A stretch of DNA of 10,543 bases from positions 1-10,543 of the forward strand of contig JAUYEC010000069.1 of the NCBI GenBank assembly GCA_030691585.1, read 5' to 3'. Made by a program: the position numbers and the translations under genes. The DNA comes from Candidatus Omnitrophota bacterium (GTDB lineage Bacteria > Omnitrophota > Gorgyraeia > Gygaellales > Profunditerraquicolaceae). The notes beneath the pieces were generated by a model. That model was given only the letters and a program-made list of their open reading frames with translations, was not told the origin of the DNA and searched no databases. Position 1 is the first letter of the stretch. Each line of letters starts with the position of its first letter. This document shows positions 1-6,157 of this stretch, piece after piece.

Positions 1-1
1 G

Positions 2-571
2 CAGTATTATAATATTTTCCAGAGATACCTGGACCACAGTGACAACGGAAAAATGAGGAGCCAGCAGGAATTCGTGCTTCTTTCTTATGGTGTCTTTGAC
101 TGGTTGGCCATAGACTTAAAAGGCGGCGCGGGAAACATAAAACAGCACCCCGAGGGCAAAGACGAGTTGGATTATTCGCCTTTTATGGCCGGGGGTTATG
201 GTTTCCGGCTCAAAGTCTACGATAAAGATAAAATTAAGGGAGTCTGCGGTTTTCAGCATATCAGCGTTCACCCGAAAACTGTGCATATCGCCAATGGAAA
301 GAATAAGGCAGTTTTGGATGATTGGCAGTTTTCAGCGCTTGCTTCTTACGATTTCAAAGTGGCCACGGTTTACCTGGGCGGGCGCCTGTCGCGCTGCGAT
401 TATATCCATTGGATAGACGGCACAAGAAGCAGGGTCAAGTCTGATTTAGGCAAAAGTTACGGCCTGATCTGGGGCACGGACATCCCACTTACACAAAGGA
501 TCTGGCTGAATCTTGAAGGCCAGGCCTTAGACAGCCAAGCCTTAGCCGTAAGCCTGAATTACAGTTTCTAA
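2..571 (+). CDS. Outer-membrane beta-barrel protein, C-terminal part (5' truncated by window)
   Basis: The frame is open from base 2 to a TAA at 569-571, giving at least 189 residues. The first in-window ATG (53) is probably internal, because 17 more sense codons precede it in frame. The sequence shows alternating polar/hydrophobic strands rich in Tyr, Gly and Trp (for example FMAGGYGFRLKVYD, ATVYLGGRL, IWLNLEGQAL), separated by short charged turns. It ends in AVSLNYSF: a terminal Phe after alternating hydrophobics is the classic BAM recognition signature of outer-membrane barrels. The N-terminus and signal peptide lie outside the window. The role is unknown; a small porin or adhesin-type barrel is possible. 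The next gene is 263 nt away behind its own promoter, so this gene is likely a separate transcription unit. I am fairly sure of the barrel class and do not recognise the family. Confidence 0.7.
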   Translation, partial: QYYNIFQRYLDHSDNGKMRSQQEFVLLSYGVFDWLAIDLKGGAGNIKQHPEGKDELDYSPFMAGGYGFRLKVYDKDKIKGVCGFQHISVHPKTVHIANGKNKAVLDDWQFSALASYDFKVATVYLGGRLSRCDYIHWIDGTRSRVKSDLGKSYGLIWGTDIPLTQRIWLNLEGQALDSQALAVSLNYSF

Positions 572-606
572 CCCACCCAAAATAATTTCTAGAGAGATAA
601 AACAGC

Positions 607-635
607 TTGACAGATAAGTACTTATGTAGTATAGT
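607..635 (+). promoter_or_regulatory. Sigma70-type promoter (TTGACA / 17 nt / TATAGT)
   Basis: A perfect -35 hexamer TTGACA lies at 607-612 and a five-of-six -10 hexamer TATAGT at 630-635, separated by exactly 17 nt. Predicted transcription would start near 641-643, immediately before the first REP palindrome, leaving a leader of about 190 nt ahead of the ATG at 835. It begins 36 nt after the stop of the barrel gene and faces the Ig/SpvB/tail-collar/Rhs cluster, so it is the best candidate promoter for that cluster. This is sequence match only; no transcript evidence is available. Confidence 0.6.
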
Positions 636-643
636 TACTGTCG

Positions 644-674
644 TGTAGGGACAGCATAGTATGCTGTCCCTACA
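644..674. repeat. REP-type palindrome 1 (GTAGGGACAGCATA arms)
   Basis: This is a perfect inverted repeat with 15-bp arms (644-658 and 660-674) around a single central base (G659). The outer part, TGTAGGGACAG / CTGTCCCTACA, is shared with the palindrome at 1392-1422, while the four inner bases of each arm differ (CATA here, GTTT there). As RNA it would form a long near-loopless hairpin right at the predicted 5' end of the transcript. It forms a pair with the palindrome at 682-710, as in BIME-like REP clusters. Confidence 0.85.
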
Positions 675-681
675 AAGATCG

Positions 682-710
682 GTAGGGGCGGGTTTCAAAC
701 CCGCCACTAC
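682..710. repeat. REP-type palindrome 2 (GTAGGGGCGGGTTT arms)
   Basis: An inverted repeat with 14-bp arms (682-695 and 697-710) around C696, with one mismatch (686 G opposite 706 A). It begins 7 nt after palindrome 1. Translated on either strand this class gives peptides like AGLKPAPT, which often cause spurious small ORFs. Such palindromes are known to be spread by REP-associated tyrosine transposases (RAYT); no such transposase is in this window. Confidence 0.85.
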
Positions 711-718
711 AGCAGCTT

Positions 719-781
719 AGACGTATAAAAACAGGGACGTCTTATGCCGATGATGAAACTCGCGGTTAATGGAGGTTAACC
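719..781 (+). promoter_or_regulatory. Structured 5' leader preceding terminator
   Basis: Two potential RNA hairpins lie between the REP pair and the terminator. AGACGT (719-724) can pair with ACGTCT (737-742) around a 12-nt A-rich loop. GGTTAA (764-769) can pair with TTAACC (776-781) around TGGAGG. The second abuts the terminator stem at 782. TTAAC (776-780) could instead pair with GTTAA (791-795) in the terminator loop. The arrangement of promoter, hairpins, terminator, gene is what an attenuator looks like, but I do not recognise a known riboswitch class. The fold is read by eye only. Confidence 0.3.
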
Positions 782-811
782 AGAGGGTCAGTTAAATGAC
801 CCTCTTTTTTT
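782..811 (+). terminator. Intrinsic terminator between promoter and gene
   Basis: A perfect 9-bp stem, AGAGGGTCA (782-790) with TGACCCTCT (797-805), closes a GTTAAA loop and runs into seven T residues (805-811). This is a textbook Rho-independent terminator. It lies about 140 nt downstream of the predicted transcription start and 24 nt before the ATG at 835. It may either end transcripts coming from the barrel gene or attenuate the promoter at 607-635. The stem contains the alternative ATG at 796 and its SD-like GAGGG (783-787). Confidence 0.7.
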
Positions 812-834
812 GTCTCTTTGCGGCACAAAAAATT

Positions 835-1362
835 ATGATAAAGCCTAAATCAACCCTGATTCTCGTTTTAGCGGCTTTCTTCTCCTTAGGCATGGGTTCC
901 ACGCCTAAAGATACCACCCCTCCCCAAGTCTCTATTTCCATCCCGGCAAACAACTCTACCGTCTCCGGAACTGTCAATATCCAGGCCACAGCCACGGATA
1001 ATATAGGAGTAACCAAGGTAGAGTTCTATGTAGATAACAGCCTAAAATCCACTGACACCAGCTTGCCGTATGCTTATTCCTGGGATAGCTCAACAGCCAC
1101 GAATGCAAGCCATACTCTTAAGGCAGTGGCCTATGATGCCAAGAATAACTCCAAAGCGGCAGAGATCAGCGTTACGGTAAAGAATACGGTCACGCCGCCT
1201 CCGACACCGCCTGCGCCCCCGCCGACTCCACCACCGCCATCACCTCCAGCGAATGAGCCTGAGCTTGCTATTTCCTCAACTAGTGCATCCGGTTCAAACG
1301 CATCTCATCCTTCATCAGGAGCTATAGACAAGAACACCTCTACCTACTGGCAGGGGAATTAA
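835..1362 (+). CDS. Exported Ig-like protein with truncated discoidin (F5/8C) domain
   Basis: The 175-residue product starts with a Sec-type signal (MIKPKSTLILVLAAFFSLGMG). A bacterial Ig-like domain of the Big_7 type follows (about 26-116: TPPQVSISIPANNSTVSG, GVTKVEFYVDN, HTLKAVAYDAKNNS), then a Pro-rich linker (about 118-140). The protein ends with the first third of an F5/8 type C domain (about 146-175: ISSTSASGSNASHPSSGAID...TSTYWQGN) and stops with TAA before the WWLSMDLG half. That missing half is encoded in the same frame by the next gene. I chose ATG 835 because 796 lies inside the terminator stem and adds 13 residues before the signal peptide; however 835 has no clear Shine-Dalgarno while 796 has GAGGG 8 nt upstream. 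It is either a truncated secreted fragment or the 5' half of a broken gene. Confidence 0.65.
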   Translation: MIKPKSTLILVLAAFFSLGMGSTPKDTTPPQVSISIPANNSTVSGTVNIQATATDNIGVTKVEFYVDNSLKSTDTSLPYAYSWDSSTATNASHTLKAVAYDAKNNSKAAEISVTVKNTVTPPPTPPAPPPTPPPPSPPANEPELAISSTSASGSNASHPSSGAIDKNTSTYWQGN

Positions 1363-1365
1363 GAT

Positions 1366-3237
1366 ATGAAGAAAAACATAAGCCATATTTTTGTAGGGAC
1401 AGGTTTTAAACCTGTCCCTACAGTCAGGTTTTTACTGTGTCTACTTATCCTTTGTTTTTTCACCATAGGTATGAGCCCCAGGCCCAAGCCTAATCCTCCG
1501 CCTCTCATTCCAACTTGGTGGTTATCCATGGACCTGGGGAAAACCAGCAATTTAATCAAAGTTATCATCCTTTGGGACTCCGCCTACGGCAGCACTAACT
1601 ATTCCATTCAGGGTTCGCTTAACAACAGTACCTGGGTCAATCTGCAAGCAAATCTTTCTTCGGCGGGTGGCACGAGCAAGGAGCATTCCCTCAGTGGCTC
1701 GTACCGCTACCTGAGAATTTACATCAATAAGGCGCAAAATACTTATCCGATTATCTACGAAGTAAAGATTTATGGCAGTTCGCCGGATACCACGCCTCCG
1801 GTTATCGTAATTACGTCCCCCCAGGACGGCGCGGCAGTAGAGGGTACTTCGGTTCAACTTCAAGGCACAATTGACGGCGTCCCGTTTTCTGAAAGCCGCC
1901 CCCTGAACCCCGGAGAAAACATCCTGGTCAAAACCGCTGTTGATGCCGCCGGCAACCAATCCTCAATTTCCCTTAAAGTCTATCTTTATCCGGGCCAGCT
2001 CATTGGCCCGGAAGGCGGAGAAGTCAGCTCAGCAGACGGTAGAGTCAAGGTGATTATTCCGCCCGGCGCATTGAATAAGCCAACCAAGATAGAGGTATCA
2101 ACAAATATAGATAAAGATATTTTAAACAAATTCAAGTCTTCCGGCAAGGCCCTCTTAAGCGTGGTTAGATGCGAACGCTATCCCAATCTTAATCCCAATG
2201 AAAATTTTAACATACCTGTTACCCTGATCTATACATTAGAGCAGGCACAAGTTCCGGGAACTCCGGCGATCTTAGGTTTATATGATAATGATGGGGGGAT
2301 TTTCTTTACCGGGGATCCGTCTTTTGTCGAGGAAGATGGTGTGACTGTAACCTTTAAAATCGGGCATTTTTCAACTTACGGGGCCCTGCAGAGTATGGTT
2401 TCGCAGGGCGCGCCTATTGGCAGCGGCGTCAAGATACCTCTGCCGGACATGTTCACCGGTTCCTTTAGCCACAGTATTCCTTTGATTGTCCCCCCGGGAA
2501 GAAAAAGCATGCAGCCAAGCTTGAGCCTAAATTACCGGTCTTCGAATTCAAATTCCTGGGCGGGCGTGGGCTTTAGCCTTAACCCGGGATATATTGTCCG
2601 TTCTACGCGCTTAGGCCCGCCCAAATATACCGATGACGACACTTTTTATCTTATCACCGACGGCGGCACCACCGAAATGACCAGGCTCACAGAAAAGCTT
2701 TATCAAGCCAAGATCGAATCAAGTTTTACTAAATTCTACAAAGAGGAGAATGGGTCATGGAGGGTAGTCGCCAAAGATGGCAGTGAGTTATTATTTGGTG
2801 ATTCCGCTGACTCCCGAGAAGTTGCCTCCAAAGGCACTTTTGCCTGGTATTTAACTAGGGCACAAGACACCAACGGGAACTATATTACATATGCATACTG
2901 GCCGAAGGAACAAGATAATAAGTGCTATTTAAAGCGCATTGACTATACCGGCAATAAAAATAACAATACAGATGTGCTTCCCTTGAATTCAGTAGAATTT
3001 TTCTTAGAAGGCAGGGAAGACGTCCCTTCCAGTTATTTGAGTGGGTCAAAAATCGCCATTGCTAAACGCTTAAGGGAAATAGTGGTAAGAGCGAATTTAG
3101 AAATAGTCTGGACATATAAATTGGAATATAAATACTGCGAAGATACGAACAGGTCGTTTATAAAATCAATCACACAGTCTGGCAGCGACGGTAAGAGTTT
3201 TCCCGCGCAGGTTTTTGATTACCAAAAGCCGCGTTAA
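1366..3237 (+). CDS. Exported discoidin-half / Ig / ZU5-like / SpvB-domain protein (TcB N-terminal-like)
   Basis: The 623-residue product begins 3 nt after the previous stop and in the same frame, with AGGGG about 10 nt upstream of its ATG. A signal peptide (core VRFLLCLLILCFFTIGMS) carries the REP-encoded VGTGFKPVPT in its n-region. Then come the second part of an F5/8C domain (about 49-140, PTWWLSMDLGKTSNLIKV to YEVKIYG), an Ig-like domain (about 142-207, TPPVIVITSPQDGA ... AVDAAGNQ), and a ZU5-like module (about 210-341, IGPEGGEVSSADGRVKV, IPPGAL, GHFSTYG). An SpvB-type domain fills 348-623 (SFSHSIPLIVPPGRKSMQP, SLSLNYRSS, GVGFSLN). SpvB domains form the N-terminal part of TcB/TcaC cocoon proteins. 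The protein stops at FDYQKPR, where family members normally continue into FG-GAP and Rhs repeats; those are encoded 2.9 kb downstream. There is no catalytic SpvB ADP-ribosyltransferase domain here. Confidence 0.8.
   Translation: MKKNISHIFVGTGFKPVPTVRFLLCLLILCFFTIGMSPRPKPNPPPLIPTWWLSMDLGKTSNLIKVIILWDSAYGSTNYSIQGSLNNSTWVNLQANLSSAGGTSKEHSLSGSYRYLRIYINKAQNTYPIIYEVKIYGSSPDTTPPVIVITSPQDGAAVEGTSVQLQGTIDGVPFSESRPLNPGENILVKTAVDAAGNQSSISLKVYLYPGQLIGPEGGEVSSADGRVKVIIPPGALNKPTKIEVSTNIDKDILNKFKSSGKALLSVVRCERYPNLNPNENFNIPVTLIYTLEQAQVPGTPAILGLYDNDGGIFFTGDPSFVEEDGVTVTFKIGHFSTYGALQSMVSQGAPIGSGVKIPLPDMFTGSFSHSIPLIVPPGRKSMQPSLSLNYRSSNSNSWAGVGFSLNPGYIVRSTRLGPPKYTDDDTFYLITDGGTTEMTRLTEKLYQAKIESSFTKFYKEENGSWRVVAKDGSELLFGDSADSREVASKGTFAWYLTRAQDTNGNYITYAYWPKEQDNKCYLKRIDYTGNKNNNTDVLPLNSVEFFLEGREDVPSSYLSGSKIAIAKRLREIVVRANLEIVWTYKLEYKYCEDTNRSFIKSITQSGSDGKSFPAQVFDYQKPR
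1392..1422. repeat. REP-type palindrome 3, inside a signal-peptide coding sequence
   Basis: A perfect inverted repeat with 15-bp arms (1392-1406 and 1408-1422) around T1407. It shares TGTAGGGACAG / CTGTCCCTACA with palindrome 1. It lies 26 nt after the ATG at 1366 and is translated in frame as VGTGFKPVPT, the peptide typical of this repeat class. It sits between a basic start (MKKNISHIF) and the hydrophobic core (VRFLLCLLILCFF), so the reading frame survived the insertion. The mRNA hairpin would lie near the ribosome-loading region. Confidence 0.85.
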
Positions 3238-3254
3238 GAAAGAGTAAGCCCAAA

Positions 3255-4235
3255 ATGAGCAAATTTAAAAAACAAATATTAGCGGGATTTATTTTAGGGA
3301 TTATAGTTTGCGGAATAAGGAATATATCCTTTGCCGCGGATCCCTATTGTATCAATTATGAAGGGAAGATCACGGCTAAAAATGCAAAGGCCGTTGAGAA
3401 AGCCGTTATTGCTTTCCGGATCTATGACCAAGAGACAGGCGGGAAGATTTTATGGGAAGAAACACATGTCGATGTGGCTGTCAAGAAAGGTATTTTTAAT
3501 GTCTGGCTTGGTTCTGTGTCTGAAATAAAACTTAATTTTTCCGGGCAGTGCTACTTAGAAATTATGATAGATAAAGATATAATGCGCCCGCGGCAAAAGA
3601 TCGTATCGGAAGGGTACGCTTTCAGGTCAAGATTTTCTGAAAATGGTTTTCCCGAGGGAGCGATTATTATTTGGAGCGGTTCGATTTCTTCCATACCTAC
3701 CGGTTGGGCTCTCTGCGACGGAGCCAGCGGCACTCCTGATTTAAGGGATAAATTCATTGTCGGCGCCAGCCAGGACCAAAGCGGAAACGCTAAAACTACC
3801 ATAACCGGAACACAAACGCAGGCCGGAGGCGCTAAAGAAACGGTTTTAGAATTAAAACACCTGCCGCAGCACAGGCATTATTCAGAACACAAGCATACGG
3901 CTGTAAACCATACTCATACGGTTTTATCCCACGGCCACGCCCAAACCGCGCATACACACCCTATAGGTTCCGCGGGAACCGGCAATACAGGAGGCCCTGG
4001 GATTGACTGGAATTTCGGCGGCCGCAGCGAAAAGAGTTTAGGCAGCGGCGGTGATGTTCTTACCGCAGCGGCCGGTGATAATGAAACTTCCAGCGTAACC
4101 GGTGACACAGGCGCATCTGGCGGACAATATGGGTCGCAGGCAGGCAGCAGCGCGCCCTCTGCCTATACAAACCTCCCTCCGTATTATGCGTCGGCGTTTA
4201 TTATGAGGTTATATGAAAAAGACATTAAAAGATAA
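3255..4235 (+). CDS. Exported tail-collar fibre-like protein, copy 1
   Basis: The 326-residue product starts with a signal peptide (about 1-27, cleavage near NISFAA). An N-terminal fibre-type domain follows (about 33-125: INYEGKI, AFRIYDQETGGKILWEET, KKGIFNVWLGSV, PRQKIVSEGYAFRS), of the kind that precedes tail-collar or endosialidase-chaperone tips in secreted bacterial fibres. A phage tail-collar domain begins near 135 (WSGSISSIPTGWALCDG, GTPDLRDKFIVGA). Residues 206-235 hold five HxH motifs (HRH, HKH, HTH, HGH, HTH), then a Gly/Ser-rich variable segment and NLPPYYASAFIM. By analogy with T4 gp12/gp37 tips it probably trimerises and binds metal and a receptor. It starts 17 nt after the SpvB gene. 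Its C-terminus (RLYEKDIKR) extends past the paralogues' FIMKK end and overlaps the next gene by 23 nt. Confidence 0.8.
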   Translation: MSKFKKQILAGFILGIIVCGIRNISFAADPYCINYEGKITAKNAKAVEKAVIAFRIYDQETGGKILWEETHVDVAVKKGIFNVWLGSVSEIKLNFSGQCYLEIMIDKDIMRPRQKIVSEGYAFRSRFSENGFPEGAIIIWSGSISSIPTGWALCDGASGTPDLRDKFIVGASQDQSGNAKTTITGTQTQAGGAKETVLELKHLPQHRHYSEHKHTAVNHTHTVLSHGHAQTAHTHPIGSAGTGNTGGPGIDWNFGGRSEKSLGSGGDVLTAAAGDNETSSVTGDTGASGGQYGSQAGSSAPSAYTNLPPYYASAFIMRLYEKDIKR

Positions 4236-5181
4236 GATTATTAAATTAAGTTTGGCCATATCGTTGTCCTTATCGGCTGCTTTTTGCTGGCGTGTTAATT
4301 TATATGCCGAAGTTCCGCGTTTGATCAATTACCAAGGCAGGGCGGTGGATAGGTCCGGGAAATCCTTAGAACAAGCGGTTTTTACTTTCCGCATCTATAA
4401 CGAAGGCGGAAAGCTCCTTTGGGATGAAACCCGTTCTGATGTGATTATAAAAAAAGGCGTTTTTAATATTTTACTGGGAGCTGTTTCAGAATTGAAACTT
4501 AAATTTGACGAGCAATACTATTTGGAAATATTGATCAACGGCCAAAAAATGGAACCGCGGCAAAAATTGTGTTCTGTCGGGTACGTATACAGGTCGGAAT
4601 TCGCCGATAACGACCTGCCGTCCGGCGCCGTCATCATGTGGAGCGGGCCTATCTCTTCTATGCCGGCCGGATGGGTTCTTTGCGATGGGGCTAACGGCAC
4701 CCCCGATCTAAGGGATAAGTTTATTATTGGGGCCGGCTTCGCCGACCAAAATGGAATTATAAAAACTACCATAACCGGGATACAGACGCAGACGGGTGGA
4801 GCAAAAGAGGTATCTTTAGCCCTGGAAAATATACCTGCTCATCGGCATTTTAATCCGGCGCATACCCATACCGGGCCTGCCCATAGCCATAAAGGGCCTT
4901 TGCACCAGCATCTTCAGTCAGAGCATACGCATGCGATAGGTTCCGGTTACAGCGGCAGTATTGGTGGTTTCCAGGCGGCATGGTTAGGCAGAGAACAAGA
5001 CCGGGCCACAATGGAAGGCGGAGGAGGCCTGCGTGTAGGCTCCGCGGGAGCGGGCACAACTTCATCTTCCGGGCAAGGGGAAACAAACAGCGCCGGAGTC
5101 TATGCCGCATACGAGGGCAGCGCTGCTGCGCAGAATAACCTTCCCCCGTATTACGCTTTGGCCTTCATTATGAAAAAATAG
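4213..5181 (+). CDS. Exported tail-collar fibre-like protein, copy 2
   Basis: The 322-residue paralogue of its neighbours has a signal peptide (about 1-32, cleavage near VNLYA), an N-terminal fibre-type domain (LINYQGRAVDRSGKS, FRIYNEGGKLLWDET, KKGVFNILLGAV, PRQKLCSVGYVYRS), and a tail-collar domain (MWSGPISSMPAGWVLCDG, NGTPDLRDKFIIGAG). The five HxH motifs start at 210, 217, 224, 231 and 238, an exact heptad spacing. A Gly-rich variable segment and a conserved end (YEGSAAAQNNLPPYYALAFIMKK in two pieces: AAAQNNLPPYY, ALAFIMKK) follow. The start lies inside gene 3255, with GAGGT (4205-4209) just upstream, suggesting translational coupling. It stops at TAG, exactly where the next copy has TAA, so TAG is a true stop in this genome. 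Receptor and metal binding are inferred from phage tail-fibre tips. Confidence 0.82.
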   Translation: MKKTLKDKIIKLSLAISLSLSAAFCWRVNLYAEVPRLINYQGRAVDRSGKSLEQAVFTFRIYNEGGKLLWDETRSDVIIKKGVFNILLGAVSELKLKFDEQYYLEILINGQKMEPRQKLCSVGYVYRSEFADNDLPSGAVIMWSGPISSMPAGWVLCDGANGTPDLRDKFIIGAGFADQNGIIKTTITGIQTQTGGAKEVSLALENIPAHRHFNPAHTHTGPAHSHKGPLHQHLQSEHTHAIGSGYSGSIGGFQAAWLGREQDRATMEGGGGLRVGSAGAGTTSSSGQGETNSAGVYAAYEGSAAAQNNLPPYYALAFIMKK

Positions 5182-5188
5182 GAGCAAG

Positions 5189-6157
5189 ATGGATAAGACA
5201 TTTAAAACGATATTTTTATTTTTAATTATAGTTTTTTTTCTTCGCGTTTCTTCTTATGGCGCAGTTCCCCATTTTATCAATTATCAGGGCAGGCTTGCTG
5301 ATAAAGAAGGGAAATCCAAAAGCGGCGCTTTCAAAATTACTTTTAAAATCTATGATGATGAAAAATCGGGAAAAGTCCTCTGGGAAGAGACGCAATCAGG
5401 CATATCTGTGCAAAAGGGCGCCTTTAGTGTGATATTAGGTTCTTCTAAGGAAATAGGCCTTATTTTTGACAAGCCATATTGGTTGACATTCAAGGTAGAG
5501 AATGAGAGCCAAAGCAACGAGCCTGAAATGAGTCCCCGGCAGAGGATTACCGGCAGTATCTACGCGATAAAAGCGGAAGCGGCTGATAACGGTGTCTTCC
5601 AAAATGCCGTCATAATGTGGAGTGGTCCGCTTTCTGCCATACCGGCCGGCTGGGTTCTTTGCGATGGGGCTAACGGTACTCCTGATTTAAGAGACAAATT
5701 CATTGTCGGCGCAAGGCAAGACCAAAGTGGAGCCGCAAAAACAATGATTACCGGGGCGCAAACCCAAACAGGCGGCGCTAAGGAAGTGGTTTTGTCTTTA
5801 GAGAATATGCCTGCACACCGGCATCTTAACCCTGCGCATACTCATACCGGGCCTGCCCATGCCCACAAAGGGCTGTTACACCAACATTTCCAGGCGGAAC
5901 ATACGCACGGAATAGGCGCGCAAGGCGGCGGCGGAGCAAGAGGCTATAATTATCAATGGCAGGGCAGTTCCAGCTCGCATTTATTGCGTGGAGGAGGCGG
6001 AGGCCTTACGGATTCAGGGGGCAATATCGACACGGCAGTTTCCGGAGGGGATGGAGTTAGTTCTTCCGGAGAATATTATACTTCATACGAGGGCAGCGCT
6101 GCTGCGCAGAATAACCTTCCTCCGTATTACGCTTTGGCTTTTATTATGAAAAAATAA
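5189..6157 (+). CDS. Exported tail-collar fibre-like protein, copy 3
   Basis: The 322-residue product has a signal peptide (about 1-24, cleavage near SSYGA), the N-terminal fibre-type domain (FINYQGRLADKEGKS, FKIYDDEKSGKVLWEET, QKGAFSVILGS, SPRQRITGSIYAIKA) and the tail-collar domain (MWSGPLSAIPAGWVLCDG, NGTPDLRDKFIVGA). The five HxH motifs begin at residues 210, 217, 224, 231 and 238, the same positions as in copy 2. The segment after them (about 241-295) is Gly/Ser-rich and unlike the other copies; the C-terminus is identical to copy 2. AGGAG (5180-5184), overlapping the previous stop, gives a good ribosome site 4 nt before the ATG. The final TAA shares its last A with the ATG of the next gene (TAATG), so the two are probably translationally coupled. 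No other phage structural gene is present, so a secreted cellular fibre is favoured over a prophage tail. Confidence 0.82.
   Translation: MDKTFKTIFLFLIIVFFLRVSSYGAVPHFINYQGRLADKEGKSKSGAFKITFKIYDDEKSGKVLWEETQSGISVQKGAFSVILGSSKEIGLIFDKPYWLTFKVENESQSNEPEMSPRQRITGSIYAIKAEAADNGVFQNAVIMWSGPLSAIPAGWVLCDGANGTPDLRDKFIVGARQDQSGAAKTMITGAQTQTGGAKEVVLSLENMPAHRHLNPAHTHTGPAHAHKGLLHQHFQAEHTHGIGAQGGGGARGYNYQWQGSSSSHLLRGGGGGLTDSGGNIDTAVSGGDGVSSSGEYYTSYEGSAAAQNNLPPYYALAFIMKK

Noticed and set aside
489..707. Minus-strand ORF giving MAGLKPAPT...
   Set aside because: It is the translation of a REP palindrome plus the reverse of the barrel gene; no independent coding signs.
644..710. CRISPR array
   Set aside because: The repeats are full palindromes, only two in tandem with a 7-nt gap, and no cas gene is present; they are REP elements.
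730..781. Resemblance of CAGGGACG to part of a c-di-GMP-I (GEMM) riboswitch
   Set aside because: The rest of the motif (CACGCACAGGGCAAACC-like arm, GACGCAAAGCC, tetraloop receptor) is absent, so no riboswitch class is claimed.
796..834. Upstream ATG at 796 as the start of the Ig-like gene
   Set aside because: It lies in the terminator stem and would add 13 residues before a typical signal peptide. It does have an SD-like GAGGG, so it is kept as an alternative in the gene entry.
1366..1470. Lipoprotein signal in the SpvB protein (LLILCFF)
   Set aside because: The residue before Cys is Leu and the Cys is inside the hydrophobic core, not a lipobox.
3960..6083. Diversity-generating retroelement variable repeats
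   Set aside because: No template repeat and no reverse transcriptase in the window; the variable segments are not near-identical repeats with A-directed changes.
3255..6157. Prophage tail region
   Set aside because: All three tail-collar genes have Sec signal peptides and no other phage structural, lysis or integrase gene is near; a cellular exported fibre fits better.
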